A DNA stretch of 32,542 nucleotides, from positions 1 to 32,542 of the forward strand of contig JAKADY010000036.1 of NCBI GenBank assembly GCA_021826065.1, read 5' to 3'. The notes beneath the pieces were generated by a model. The model was not told the DNA's origin. It did not search any database and worked only from the letters and a program-made list of their open reading frames with translations. The position numbers and the translations under genes are program-made. This DNA is from Pseudomonadota bacterium. GTDB taxonomy: Bacteria > Pseudomonadota > Gammaproteobacteria > Burkholderiales > Thiobacillaceae. This document shows, one piece after another, positions 8,169 through 15,649 of this stretch. Every line of letters starts with the position of its first letter. Position 1 is the stretch's first letter.

Positions 8169-8534
8169 ATGAAAAAAGCCCTGCTGTTCTCGACTTTGGC
8201 CCTTGCGCTCAGCAGTCCTGCCTTTGCCGGTGACCCCGTCGCCGGGCAACAGAAGGCCGGCGCCTGCATCGTCTGCCATGGCACTACCGGCTTTCCCGGC
8301 ATCTTCTACACCTACCAGCTGGCCGGCCGCAATGCCGACAAGCTGACGGTCAAGACCAACAAGTATCGGACCGGCAAGATCCTGCACCCGATCATGAACC
8401 TGGCCGTCATGCCGCTCACCGACAAGGATGTCGAGGACATCTCCGCCTTCTACCAGTCTCTCAAGCAGCCGGTGATGATCCCCTTCGTCGCCATCAAGGG
8501 TGACGACGACGAGCCGGCCGAGGTCAAGAAGTAA
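8169..8534 (+). CDS. Periplasmic monohaem cytochrome c (class I type)
   Basis: 121-residue precursor. The signal peptide is residues 1-20 (MKK, a hydrophobic core, then SPAFA before GDP). A single haem-binding CxxCH lies at C33-C36-H37, and M81 in LAVMPL is the likely sixth ligand. Size and layout fit small class I electron carriers that shuttle electrons in the periplasm between respiratory complexes. The ATG is supported by AAGGAG 7 bases upstream. A GC-rich hairpin follows the stop, so it is probably monocistronic. The partner enzyme cannot be told from context. Confidence 0.93.
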   Translation: MKKALLFSTLALALSSPAFAGDPVAGQQKAGACIVCHGTTGFPGIFYTYQLAGRNADKLTVKTNKYRTGKILHPIMNLAVMPLTDKDVEDISAFYQSLKQPVMIPFVAIKGDDDEPAEVKK

Positions 8535-8544
8535 ACTCCGACGC

Positions 8545-8565
8545 GGTGCCCCGAGGCGGGGCACC
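8545..8565 (+). terminator. Hairpin after the cytochrome c gene
   Basis: GGTGCCCC and GGGGCACC form a perfect 8-bp stem with loop GAGGC, 11 bases after the stop codon. No T-run follows, so it may end transcription weakly or only protect the 3' end. Confidence 0.5.
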
Positions 8566-8629
8566 CCTCAACCGGGCCATGCGGGGCAACCCTAATGCCC
8601 GCACGGCCCATGCATTCATGGCCTGATCG

Positions 8630-9028
8630 ATGACAGAGCCAGCGCCGCCCGAACGCGTGCGTCTCGACAAATGGCTCTGGGCCGCGCGCTTCTATAAGAC
8701 GCGCAGCCTCGCCACCCAGGCGGTCGAAGGGGGCAAGGTCAAACTCAACGGTGCCCGTACCAAACCCTCCAAAGAGCTGAAACCGGGCGACCGCCTCCTC
8801 ATCCACATCGGCAGCTACACCTGGGACATCACCGTGCTGGCGCTGAGCGACCGGCGCGGGCCCGCCAGTGTAGCGCGCGAGCTCTATGCCGAGGACGAGG
8901 CGAGCCGCTTGCAACGCCAGCAGCAGGTGGCCGAGCGGCGCCTGCAGGCGAGCCCCGGCGCCGATCTCAAAGGCCGCCCCACCAAGCGGGCGCGGCGGCA
9001 GATCCACCGCTTCACCCAGGGTGATTGA
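8630..9028 (+). CDS. hslR: Heat shock protein 15 family, S4-domain ribosome-associated protein
   Basis: 132 residues. An S4 RNA-binding domain covers about residues 9-70 (RLDKWLWAARFYKTR, AVEGGKVKLNG, KPSKELKPGDRL), followed by a basic tail (GRPTKRARRQIHRF). This is the HslR/Hsp15 layout. In E. coli Hsp15 binds free 50S subunits carrying nascent chains and recycles them. The S4 domain, length and basic C-terminus all fit. The start at 8630 lacks a strong Shine-Dalgarno but is the only ATG before the S4 motif. It is the first of four closely spaced plus-strand genes (45 bases to the next). Confidence 0.9.
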   Translation: MTEPAPPERVRLDKWLWAARFYKTRSLATQAVEGGKVKLNGARTKPSKELKPGDRLLIHIGSYTWDITVLALSDRRGPASVARELYAEDEASRLQRQQQVAERRLQASPGADLKGRPTKRARRQIHRFTQGD

Positions 9029-9073
9029 GGCAAAGATTGTCAGGGTCACCCGTGGCAGGCTATTTTTCGCCCC

Positions 9074-10291
9074 ATGGACCAGTACGACCTCGTCATCGTC
9101 GGCGGCGGCATCAGCGGGCTCACCCTGGCCGCGCGGGCGGCCTACGGCAACCGGCTCTCCATCCTCGTGCTGGAAAAGGAACAGCGCGTCGGGGGCTGTC
9201 TGCACACCTGGCGGGTGGAGCCGGGCTTCTGGGTCGAGCTGGGGGCGCACACCGCCTACAACTCCTACAAAAACCTGTTGCAGGTCCTGCAGGAGCGCCA
9301 TGGGCTCGATGACCTGGTCGAGCGGCGCAAACTGGGCTACCGCTACCTCGACGGCAAGCGGCTGCAGTCGCCGCTCGCCCGGCTCGGCTGGTTCGAGCTG
9401 CTGCTGAACCTGCCGGTGGGGCTGGCGCGCAGTCGCAAACAGGGGGCGAGCCTTGCCGATTACTACGGCGCCCTGTTCGGCCGACGCAACTATGCGCGTC
9501 TGCTCTCGCCCGCGTTCGCCGCCGTGTTGTCACAGCCGGCCGACGGATTCCCGGCGCAATGGCTGTTCCGGCGCAAGCCGCGCATGAAATCGGCGCCGCG
9601 CAAGTACACCTGGGTGAGCGGGCTGCAGGGCCTGGCCGAGGCCATCGCCGAGGACGCCTCCTTCGAGGTGAGCAGCGGGGCCGCGGTCACCGCGGTGAGG
9701 CGTGTCGCCAACAGCTATGAGGTCACGACCGACGGCAGGACGCTGCGCTGCCGTTATCTGGCCATCGCCACGCCAGCCGATGTCGCCGCGCACCTATTGG
9801 TTCAGGCGCATCCCGAGATCGCCACGCGGCTCAGCACCCTGCCCATGGCCGACATCGAGTCGGTGGCGGTCGTGGTCCCTGCCGAGCGCGTGCGTCTGCC
9901 CGCGCTTGCCGGCCTCATCGGGGTGAACGATGCCTTCTACTCGGTGGTCAGCCGCGACCCGCTGCCGCATCCCAAACTGCGCGGCTTCACCTTCCACTTC
10001 CGCCCGCGCCGTCTCGACGCCGAGGGCAAGCTCGACCGCATCTGCGAGGTCCTGGGCATAGGTCCCGAGGACATCGTCGAACGGCGCGAGGTCGCCAACC
10101 GCCTGCCTGCGCCCGAGGTGCAGCACGTCGAGCTGCTGGCGGAGATCGACGAGATGATCCGTGACAAGACGGTGTTCCTGACCGGCAACTATTTCCATGG
10201 CCTGTCCATCGGCGACTGCGCCGACCGCTCGACCCGCGAGGCGTTGCGCCTGCTGAAGACCCACAAGCAAAAGGAGAAGCACCATGCTTAG
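9074..10291 (+). CDS. FAD-dependent oxidoreductase, protoporphyrinogen oxidase/amine oxidase-like
   Basis: 405 residues. The N-terminal dinucleotide-binding motif is VIVGGGISGL (residues about 7-16). The next beta strand ends in the ribose-binding acidic residue of LVLEKEQRVGG, and GC-HTW and ELGAHTAYNS follow. The C-terminal TGNYFHGLSIGDC is the FAD-contact segment typical of HemY/amine-oxidase-fold flavoproteins. The overall pattern resembles protoporphyrinogen oxidase, but no neighbouring haem gene supports that substrate, so the reaction is left open. It overlaps the next gene by 8 bases. Confidence 0.85.
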   Translation: MDQYDLVIVGGGISGLTLAARAAYGNRLSILVLEKEQRVGGCLHTWRVEPGFWVELGAHTAYNSYKNLLQVLQERHGLDDLVERRKLGYRYLDGKRLQSPLARLGWFELLLNLPVGLARSRKQGASLADYYGALFGRRNYARLLSPAFAAVLSQPADGFPAQWLFRRKPRMKSAPRKYTWVSGLQGLAEAIAEDASFEVSSGAAVTAVRRVANSYEVTTDGRTLRCRYLAIATPADVAAHLLVQAHPEIATRLSTLPMADIESVAVVVPAERVRLPALAGLIGVNDAFYSVVSRDPLPHPKLRGFTFHFRPRRLDAEGKLDRICEVLGIGPEDIVERREVANRLPAPEVQHVELLAEIDEMIRDKTVFLTGNYFHGLSIGDCADRSTREALRLLKTHKQKEKHHA

Positions 10292-10835
10292 CGTGCTGGT
10301 ACCGCTGGCCCCAGGCTTCGAGGACCTGGAGGCCACCACCATCGTCGACATCCTGCGCCGCGCCGGCATCGAGGTCATCACCGCCGGCCTCACCCCCGGG
10401 CTCGTCCAGGGCAGCCGCGGCATGCGTGTACAGCCGGACGTCGATCTGGACGCCGTCTTGGCGCGCGATTTCGACATGGTGGTCCTGCCCGGCGGCATGC
10501 CAGGGTCGGAACACCTCAAGAACGACGCGCGCATCCAGGCCTTGCTCAAACGCCATGCCGCCGGCGGGCGCTACACCGCCGCCATCTGCGCCGCGCCCAT
10601 GGCGCTGGCGGCCGCTGGATTGCTGGATGGCCGGCGGATCACCGGTTATCCCGGCATGGTGGACAAGCTGCCGGTGCCCGGCGCCCACTATGTCGGTGAG
10701 CCTGTGGTGGTCGACGGCAAGGTGGTCACCTCGCGCGGGCCGGGTACCGCCCTGGACTTCGCCCTGAGCCTGGTCGAGCTGCTGGCCGGCAAGGCCAAAC
10801 GCGATGAGGTCGAGGCCGCCCTGGTCCGCCCCTGA
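10284..10835 (+). CDS. DJ-1/PfpI family protein
   Basis: 183 residues with the DJ-1/YajL layout. It has APGFEDLEA with E16 at the place of DJ-1 Glu18, the VVLPGGMPGSEHL loop, the reactive nucleophile-elbow cysteine C102 in AAICAAPMAL, and TSRGPGTALDFAL near the C-terminus. The family includes YajL- and DJ-1-like proteins for which chaperone, glyoxalase and deglycase activities have been claimed; which applies here cannot be read from the sequence. It starts inside the end of the FAD oxidoreductase gene, implying coupled translation. Confidence 0.92.
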   Translation: MLSVLVPLAPGFEDLEATTIVDILRRAGIEVITAGLTPGLVQGSRGMRVQPDVDLDAVLARDFDMVVLPGGMPGSEHLKNDARIQALLKRHAAGGRYTAAICAAPMALAAAGLLDGRRITGYPGMVDKLPVPGAHYVGEPVVVDGKVVTSRGPGTALDFALSLVELLAGKAKRDEVEAALVRP

Positions 10836-10859
10836 AAACGCGCTAGCCGGAGGTTTATC

Positions 10860-11297
10860 ATGTTCGTACGCGATGTGTTGTCGGTTAAGGCCGGCAGCGA
10901 GATCTATGCCATAGAGCCGGAGGCCCCGGTGTCCGAGGCGGTCAAGCGCATGGTCGAGAAAGACATCGGCTCCCTGGTGGTGATGCACAACGGCAAGATG
11001 GTCGGCTTCATCACCGAGCGCGACATCCTGCGCGGCATGCACGCGCGCGGCTGCTCCCTGGCGGACGTGCGGGTGAGCGAGCTGATGGAAAAGGAACCCC
11101 TGCTGTGCAGCCCCGACGACAGCGTGGACTACGCCCGTGACGTGCTGACCAAGAGCCGGCTCAGCCACCTGGTGGTGATGGACAACAACCAGCTCGTCGG
11201 CGTCATCTCCTTCCACGACGTGGCCAAGGCCTGCCTCAAGCAGGCGAACTTCGAGAACTCGCTGCTCAAGCGCTACATCCGCAACTGGCCGGAGTAG
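10860..11297 (+). CDS. CBS-domain-pair protein
   Basis: 145 residues, almost entirely two CBS motifs: about 8-62 (ending GFITERDILRGM) and 73-128 (ending GVISFHDVAKACL). Such stand-alone pairs bind adenosyl ligands such as AMP, ATP or NADH and act as energy sensors for a partner protein. No partner is obvious here. GGAGG lies 8 bases before the ATG. It is the last gene of the hslR-FAD-DJ-1-CBS run and is followed by hairpins. Confidence 0.92.
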   Translation: MFVRDVLSVKAGSEIYAIEPEAPVSEAVKRMVEKDIGSLVVMHNGKMVGFITERDILRGMHARGCSLADVRVSELMEKEPLLCSPDDSVDYARDVLTKSRLSHLVVMDNNQLVGVISFHDVAKACLKQANFENSLLKRYIRNWPE

Positions 11298-11329
11298 GCT
11301 CACCTTACACATCGTTGCCGTCTCGCGTA

Positions 11330-11381
11330 GGCGCGACGGCAGTCGCTACCCTCGTCGCGCCAACCGCACAAGGAACGGTTG
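11330..11381. terminator. Tandem hairpins between convergent genes
   Basis: GGCGCGACG (11330-11338) pairs with CGTCGCGCC (11353-11361), a 9-bp stem. CAACCG (11361-11366) pairs with CGGTTG (11376-11381). They fill the 90-base gap between the CBS gene and the end of the DsrE-like gene, and would serve both strands. There is no long T-run. Confidence 0.55.
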
Positions 11382-11387
11382 TCCTGA

Positions 11388-11897
11388 CTAGCGTATGTCC
11401 TCGATATTGAACTTCTTGTCGAGGATCTGCGGCGTGATCAGGGCATAGCCCTGGTTCTGCCAGTGAATGAGCTCGGTCATGGCCGAGGGCACGACCTGGA
11501 CGAAGTCCTGCAGGTCCTTGAGCGTGTAGCCATAATCCTCCAACGCCAGGCCGCAGACCTTGAACTCGATGCCCTTGTCCGCGTAATAGCGCATGCGCTG
11601 CACCACCTCGCGGTATTTCGCTTCGTTCTTTTTCGCCAGGGTGACGAGCTCGGTGCCGTGCAAGACCACCTTGATGGTCTCCGGGTCGTAGTCGTAGGGT
11701 GGTGCCGACAGGGGCAGGATGATGCCGCGCAGCCAATACAAGGCCGCCCCTAGCTTGGCGGGGTCGTCGAGATAGATGTCCAGTACCACCTTGGGTGGGG
11801 CGTAGGGGGTCTGCACGAAGCGGGCCTCGGCCTTGGCGCCGCCCACGGCGCCGAGCAGCAAGGCCGCCAGCAAGGCCGGGGGAAAAAAGCGGGACAT
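11388..11897 (-). CDS. Secreted DsrE-family protein
   Basis: 169 residues. A signal peptide covers 1-23 (MSR, hydrophobic core, GGAKA before EARF). The mature part has the DsrE/YchN-like alpha/beta fold pattern: VVLDIYLDD, a strand IKVVLHGTEL, a MRYYADKGIEFKVCGLAL segment with the single conserved-position cysteine, and FVQVVPSAMTELIHWQNQGYALI. Cytoplasmic DsrE/TusD proteins relay sulfur through a cysteine, but secreted members are of uncertain role. The ATG at 11897 has GGAGG 4-5 bases upstream and gives a proper signal peptide; an upstream ATG at 11924 would bury it. It is the last gene of the minus-strand cluster with rsgA and phhB. Confidence 0.85.
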   Translation of the reverse strand: MSRFFPPALLAALLLGAVGGAKAEARFVQTPYAPPKVVLDIYLDDPAKLGAALYWLRGIILPLSAPPYDYDPETIKVVLHGTELVTLAKKNEAKYREVVQRMRYYADKGIEFKVCGLALEDYGYTLKDLQDFVQVVPSAMTELIHWQNQGYALITPQILDKKFNIEDIR

Positions 11898-11907
11898 GGG
11901 GCCTCCG

Positions 11908-11929
11908 GTGAAATGGTTGACCATTTCAC
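11908..11929. promoter_or_regulatory. Perfect 9-bp inverted repeat just upstream of the DsrE-like gene
   Basis: GTGAAATGG and CCATTTCAC flank TTGA. It lies about 10 bases before the ATG at 11897, next to its Shine-Dalgarno. It could be an operator, an RNA hairpin controlling translation, or an end signal after rsgA. AT-rich sequence follows toward rsgA. Confidence 0.5.
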
Positions 11930-11961
11930 TCTAGTATGCCCACACCGGCTTGACCAGGCGC

Positions 11962-12858
11962 TCAATGGCCAATCTGGGCGTTTTCGCGCAGGATATCCTG
12001 GTACACCCGCCAACGCGCGCGCAGGATCGTCCCCGAGTCGACCGCGGCGCGCACGGCACAGTCGGGTTCCTGCAGGTGGCGGCAGTTGTGGAAGCGGCAC
12101 TGTCCGGCCAGGCGGCGGAATTCGGGAAACGCCGCTTGTACCTCCGCCAGGCCCAGATGACGCAGGCCGAATTCCTGCATGCCGGGTGAGTCGATCAACG
12201 CACCGCCGCCAGGCAGGGGATAGAGCCGGGTGTGGGTGGTGGTGTGGCGCCCAGCGTCCAGGGCCTCCGAGGTCTCGCCGGTGGCGGCCTGCGCTTGTGG
12301 CACCAGGGCATTGACCAGGGTGCTCTTGCCCATGCCAGAGGCACCGACCAACACCGAGACACGATCGACGAGCCAAGGCCTGAGCGGTGTCACGTCCGTC
12401 CGGGCGGACAGCGGGATGAGCGGGTAGCCCAGCTCAGCATAAGGGCTGAGCCGTTGAATATAGGCGGCGGTCTCGGGCAGATCGGTCTTGTTGATGACGA
12501 TCAGCGCGCGGATTCCCGCCGCCTCGGCGGCCACCAGGCTGCGGTCGAGCAACTCTTCGCGCGGGGTCGGCACCGCGGCCGTGACCACCAGCACCTGATC
12601 GACGTTGGCGGCGAGCAGCTTGGCACGGTGTTCGTCCGAGCGCCACAGCAGGTTGTCGCGCGGCAGGACGCGCTCGATGACACCGGAGTCGGCGCCGGTC
12701 TCGCGCACGACGACGCGGTCGTTGCAGGCCACGCCGCCCTTTTTGCCGCGGGTGACGCATTCCAGTTCGCGGCCGTCCACAGCCACGCGGTAGCGTCGGC
12801 CGTAGACGGCGATCACACGACCCAGCCGCTCGGTCACGGGCAGCGCGGGCCGGGGCAA
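11962..12858 (-). CDS. rsgA: Ribosome small subunit-dependent GTPase A
   Basis: 298 residues, assisting late 30S subunit maturation. An N-terminal OB-fold region covers about 1-70. The GTPase domain is circularly permuted: NKTD (G4, in VINKTDLPE) precedes GASGMGKST (G1) and DSPGM (G3). A C-terminal zinc-binding pattern follows: CRFHNCRHLQEPDC, i.e. C-x4-C-x-H-x5-C. All RsgA hallmarks are present. Length is slightly short for the family (about 290-350) but complete. It starts 12 bases after the phhB stop, so it is co-transcribed. rsgA lies close to the divergent orn gene in many gammaproteobacteria, as it does loosely here. Confidence 0.96.
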   Translation of the reverse strand: MPRPALPVTERLGRVIAVYGRRYRVAVDGRELECVTRGKKGGVACNDRVVVRETGADSGVIERVLPRDNLLWRSDEHRAKLLAANVDQVLVVTAAVPTPREELLDRSLVAAEAAGIRALIVINKTDLPETAAYIQRLSPYAELGYPLIPLSARTDVTPLRPWLVDRVSVLVGASGMGKSTLVNALVPQAQAATGETSEALDAGRHTTTHTRLYPLPGGGALIDSPGMQEFGLRHLGLAEVQAAFPEFRRLAGQCRFHNCRHLQEPDCAVRAAVDSGTILRARWRVYQDILRENAQIGH

Positions 12859-12870
12859 CAGGCGGGCAGG

Positions 12871-13209
12871 TCAGAGATCGAACAGGACATCGATCTTGGC
12901 TGCGCAGATGAAGTCGTTGTGCGAGAGGCCTTTGACGGCGTGGGTGACGTAAGAGACCCGGCAGGTGTTGTAGCCCACCGTGAGGTCGGGGTGGTGGTCC
13001 TCGCGGTGCGAGATCCAGGCCAGGGCGTTGACGAATGCCAGGGTCTCGTAATGGTTGCCGAAGCGGAACTCCTTGCGCAGCACGCCGTCGACCACCGCCC
13101 AGCCGCGGAGCTGCGGCAGCAGCGCGTCGATCTCGGCCTGGGTGAGCGGGGTGCCGCCCTCACAGGGCTTGCAGTGGCCCTTGGCCAGCTCAGTGGGCTG
13201 GGCGCTCAT
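12871..13209 (-). CDS. phhB: Pterin-4a-carbinolamine dehydratase
   Basis: 112 residues. Contains LRGWAVVDGVLRKEFRFGNHYETLAFVNALAWISHREDHHPDLTVGYN-type sequence, with the DHHPD signature whose histidines line the pterin site. It dehydrates 4a-hydroxytetrahydropterin so that quinonoid dihydropterin can be recycled. No phenylalanine hydroxylase gene lies nearby; stand-alone copies are common and may serve other pterin or molybdopterin needs. It begins 12 bases after the cytochrome gene. Confidence 0.95.
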   Translation of the reverse strand: MSAQPTELAKGHCKPCEGGTPLTQAEIDALLPQLRGWAVVDGVLRKEFRFGNHYETLAFVNALAWISHREDHHPDLTVGYNTCRVSYVTHAVKGLSHNDFICAAKIDVLFDL

Positions 13210-13221
13210 GCCGTCACCGCC

Positions 13222-13530
13222 CTACTTGAACTTGTAATACCTGGCGTTCAGGTTGGCACCCAGATTCGCCTCGTCCTCGGGGAAGAGCTGGGTGCCGAGC
13301 ATGCTGTTGCAGGCAGCGATCTGTTGCTTGAGGCCCTCGGCACTCTTCACCCGCCGGTCGGCCCGGGTGTAGATCTTCGAGCCGTCGCCGCCGAAGCGGC
13401 CGGCATGACAGGACTGGCATAGCTCCTTGTGCAGCTTCTCGCCGGCCTTGACATCGCCTTTGGCGAAGGGGTTGGCCGTCGCAGCCAGGGGCAGGGCGCA
13501 CAGGGCCAGGGTCAACAACGGGGCTTTCAT
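13222..13530 (-). CDS. Small periplasmic cytochrome c
   Basis: 102-residue precursor with a signal peptide of about residues 1-19 (ending ATA before NPF). A single CxxCH lies at C38-C41-H42 (CQSCH). An extra cysteine in AACNSMLG and a methionine close to it (candidate sixth ligand) lie in the C-terminal half. Strong ribosome site GAGGAGG before the ATG. It shares no obvious close similarity with the other cytochrome in the window. It leads the run cytochrome-phhB-rsgA-dsrE-like. Electron partner unknown. Confidence 0.92.
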   Translation of the reverse strand: MKAPLLTLALCALPLAATANPFAKGDVKAGEKLHKELCQSCHAGRFGGDGSKIYTRADRRVKSAEGLKQQIAACNSMLGTQLFPEDEANLGANLNARYYKFK

Positions 13531-13576
13531 GTATTCCTCCTCATGACGATGGAGATCGGCTTGGCCGATCGTGAAT

Positions 13577-13616
13577 CACCCCGCACCCCGCAAGGGGGCG
13601 GGATAGGGCTTGGGGA
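13577..13616. repeat. Degenerate G/C palindromic repeat in a 128-base gap
   Basis: CACCCCGCACCCCGCAAGG runs into GGGCGGGATAGGGCTTGGGG. On the minus strand the order CCCCAAGCCCTATCCCGCCC resembles the head of the repeat at 18885-18918, but the stem is imperfect. It separates the M48 protease gene from the cytochrome gene and may end transcription of the former. Confidence 0.4.
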
Positions 13617-13658
13617 TGCTGCGATCGGTGCTGTGTGTCGTCACATCGGGCATCGGGT

Positions 13659-14927
13659 TTAGGCACGCAGCGGCTGTGCGGACATAGGGTTGAGATTGGC
13701 CAGCCGGGCGATGCGTTCCGTCGCCCTGGGATGGCTGTCATAGAAGATCGAGTAGATCGGGTCCGGCGTGAGCGTGGCGGCGTTGTCCCGATAGAGCCGC
13801 GTAAGCGCCCCGATCAGGTGCTCAGGCTGGCTGTGCTCCGCGGCGAAGGCGTCGGCCTCGAACTCGTGTTTGCGCGAGTACAGGCTCGCCAGCGGCGTCA
13901 AAGGGAACAGAAACACCGGCAGCACCAGGAAGAAGAGGGCAAGGGCGATGGCGTCGGTCTGCGCCGCGACATTGAGCCCCTGGTAGAACCAGGTCGACGC
14001 CTTTAGCCAGGCCAGCACCCACAGCAGGGCCAGGCTCATGCCGAACATGAGGACGATGCGTTTGGCGACATGGTGCCGCTTGAAGTGGCCCAGCTCGTGC
14101 GCCAGCACTGCCTCGGTCTGATCCGGGGTGAGCTGGGAGAGCAGGGTGTCGAAGAATACGATGCGCTTCGAGCGGCCCAGTCCGGTGAAATAGGCGTTGC
14201 CGTGGCTGGAGCGGCGCGAGCCGTCCATCACGAACACCCCGTCGGACTTGAAGCCGGTGCGCGCGAGCAGCCGCTCGATGCGTTGCCGGAGGGCCGCGTC
14301 GGCCAGCGGTGTGAACTTGTTGAAGATCGGGGCGATCAGGGTGGGGTAGACCGCCAGCACAAGCAGGTTGAAGCCCGCCCAGGCGAGCCACACCCACAGC
14401 CACCAGGCCTCGCCCATGGCCCCCATCAGCCATAGCACCAGCAGGATGAGCGGGCCGCCCAGGACCAGCGCCAGCAGCGCCTGTTTGGCCAGATCGGCCA
14501 CGAACCCGGCCAGGCCCTGGCGGTTGAAGCCGAAGCGGGCCTCGATGCGGAACTGACGGTACAGCGACAAAGGGATCTCCGCCGCGGACAGCAAGGCGGC
14601 CAGGGACAACAGCAGCAGCGTGCCCTGCAGCAGCGGGCTCTCCACCCAGGCCGCGGTCAGCTCGTGCAGCCACTGGAGACCTCCGCCCAGGGTGAAGAGC
14701 CACAGCAGCGCCGCCTCCAGCGCGAGGTGGACGATGGACAGCCGCATCTTGGCCAGGGTGTAGTCGGCCGCCCGCTGGTGCTGCTCCAAGGAGATGCTGT
14801 CGGCGAAGGCCGCCGGAACCGCGCCGCGGTTGATCCACACATGCCGCATCTGACGCAACGCCAGCCATAGGCGCAGCCCGAAGGTCAGGACGAAGAAGGC
14901 GACGAAGACGGCGGTGAAGGCAGGCAT
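13659..14927 (-). CDS. M48 family (Ste24-type) integral-membrane zinc metalloprotease
   Basis: 422 residues. The zinc-binding HELGH is at 277-281 (LAHELGHFKRHH), with a downstream glutamate ligand in EFEADAFAAEH near 354. At least five to six hydrophobic segments: near 1-20, 60-80, 100-125, 150-200 (two), and 290-345 (two). The N-terminal Ste24 region (YTLAKMRL, EARFGFNRQ) and SRRSSHGNAYFTGLG-type sequence match bacterial homologues of the CAAX-type protease Ste24. Bacterial members are thought to act in membrane protein quality control; substrates here are unknown. It diverges from orn across a 104-base promoter gap. Confidence 0.94.
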   Translation of the reverse strand: MPAFTAVFVAFFVLTFGLRLWLALRQMRHVWINRGAVPAAFADSISLEQHQRAADYTLAKMRLSIVHLALEAALLWLFTLGGGLQWLHELTAAWVESPLLQGTLLLLSLAALLSAAEIPLSLYRQFRIEARFGFNRQGLAGFVADLAKQALLALVLGGPLILLVLWLMGAMGEAWWLWVWLAWAGFNLLVLAVYPTLIAPIFNKFTPLADAALRQRIERLLARTGFKSDGVFVMDGSRRSSHGNAYFTGLGRSKRIVFFDTLLSQLTPDQTEAVLAHELGHFKRHHVAKRIVLMFGMSLALLWVLAWLKASTWFYQGLNVAAQTDAIALALFFLVLPVFLFPLTPLASLYSRKHEFEADAFAAEHSQPEHLIGALTRLYRDNAATLTPDPIYSIFYDSHPRATERIARLANLNPMSAQPLRA

Positions 14928-14949
14928 GGGTCCGCAGAAAAAACTACTT

Positions 14950-14965
14950 TAATATCATGGTATTA
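14950..14965. promoter_or_regulatory. Imperfect palindrome in the M48 protease/orn divergent promoter gap
   Basis: TAATATCATGGTATTA is a 16-bp palindrome except for one position in each half. It lies in the most AT-rich part of the 104-base gap, so it may overlap a promoter of the protease gene or an operator. No regulator can be assigned. Confidence 0.35.
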
Positions 14966-15031
14966 GGTCCATCTGGGGACGACTTTGGGCCATTATGCCA
15001 CAATACGCGCGCATGCTCTTGAGGAGGCCCA

Positions 15032-15577
15032 ATGCCGCAATGTAACACCCATCTGGTCTGGCTCGACATGGAAATGACCGGGCTCGACCCGCACACCAAC
15101 CGCATCCTCGAAGTCGCCCTGGTGGTCACTGACAAACACCTGGAGACGGTGGAGGAGGGGCCGGTGCTGGTCGTCCATCAGCCCGACGAGGTGCTCGACG
15201 CCATGGACAGCTGGAACAAGGGGACCCATGGCAAGTCCGGCCTGATCGACAAGGTGCGCGCCTCGCGGCTGACCGAGGCCGATGTCGAGGCGCAGATGCT
15301 GGCCTTCATGCAGAAGCACGTGCCCCGCCGCACCTCGCCCATGTGCGGCAACTCCATCTGCCAGGATCGCCGCTTCCTGGCGCGCTACATGCCCAGGCTG
15401 GAAGACTACTTCCACTACCGCAACCTGGATGTCTCCACACTCAAGGAGCTGGCCGCGCGCTGGCGGCCCGAGCTCAAGGACGGATTCAAGAAGGAGAACA
15501 AGCACACGGCGCTGGCCGACATCTACGAGTCCATCGCCGAGCTCAAGTACTATCGCGAACATTTCATCCGTCTGTGA
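15032..15577 (+). CDS. orn: Oligoribonuclease
   Basis: 181 residues, the family length. DEDDh exonuclease: D12 and E14 in [20 protein letters not shown] for the third acidic residue, and HTALADI with the catalytic histidine and last aspartate. It degrades 2-5 nucleotide RNAs and pGpG in the cytoplasm. Strong GAGGAGG before the ATG. Divergent from the M48 gene and followed 72 bases later by the glucan phosphorylase gene. Confidence 0.97.
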   Translation: MPQCNTHLVWLDMEMTGLDPHTNRILEVALVVTDKHLETVEEGPVLVVHQPDEVLDAMDSWNKGTHGKSGLIDKVRASRLTEADVEAQMLAFMQKHVPRRTSPMCGNSICQDRRFLARYMPRLEDYFHYRNLDVSTLKELAARWRPELKDGFKKENKHTALADIYESIAELKYYREHFIRL

Positions 15578-15649
15578 GATCCTGGCCGCCGGCCGGCTAG
15601 CCCGGCGGTGTCGATCGCCCGATTCACCCGCAGTACAAGGAAGAAGAAC

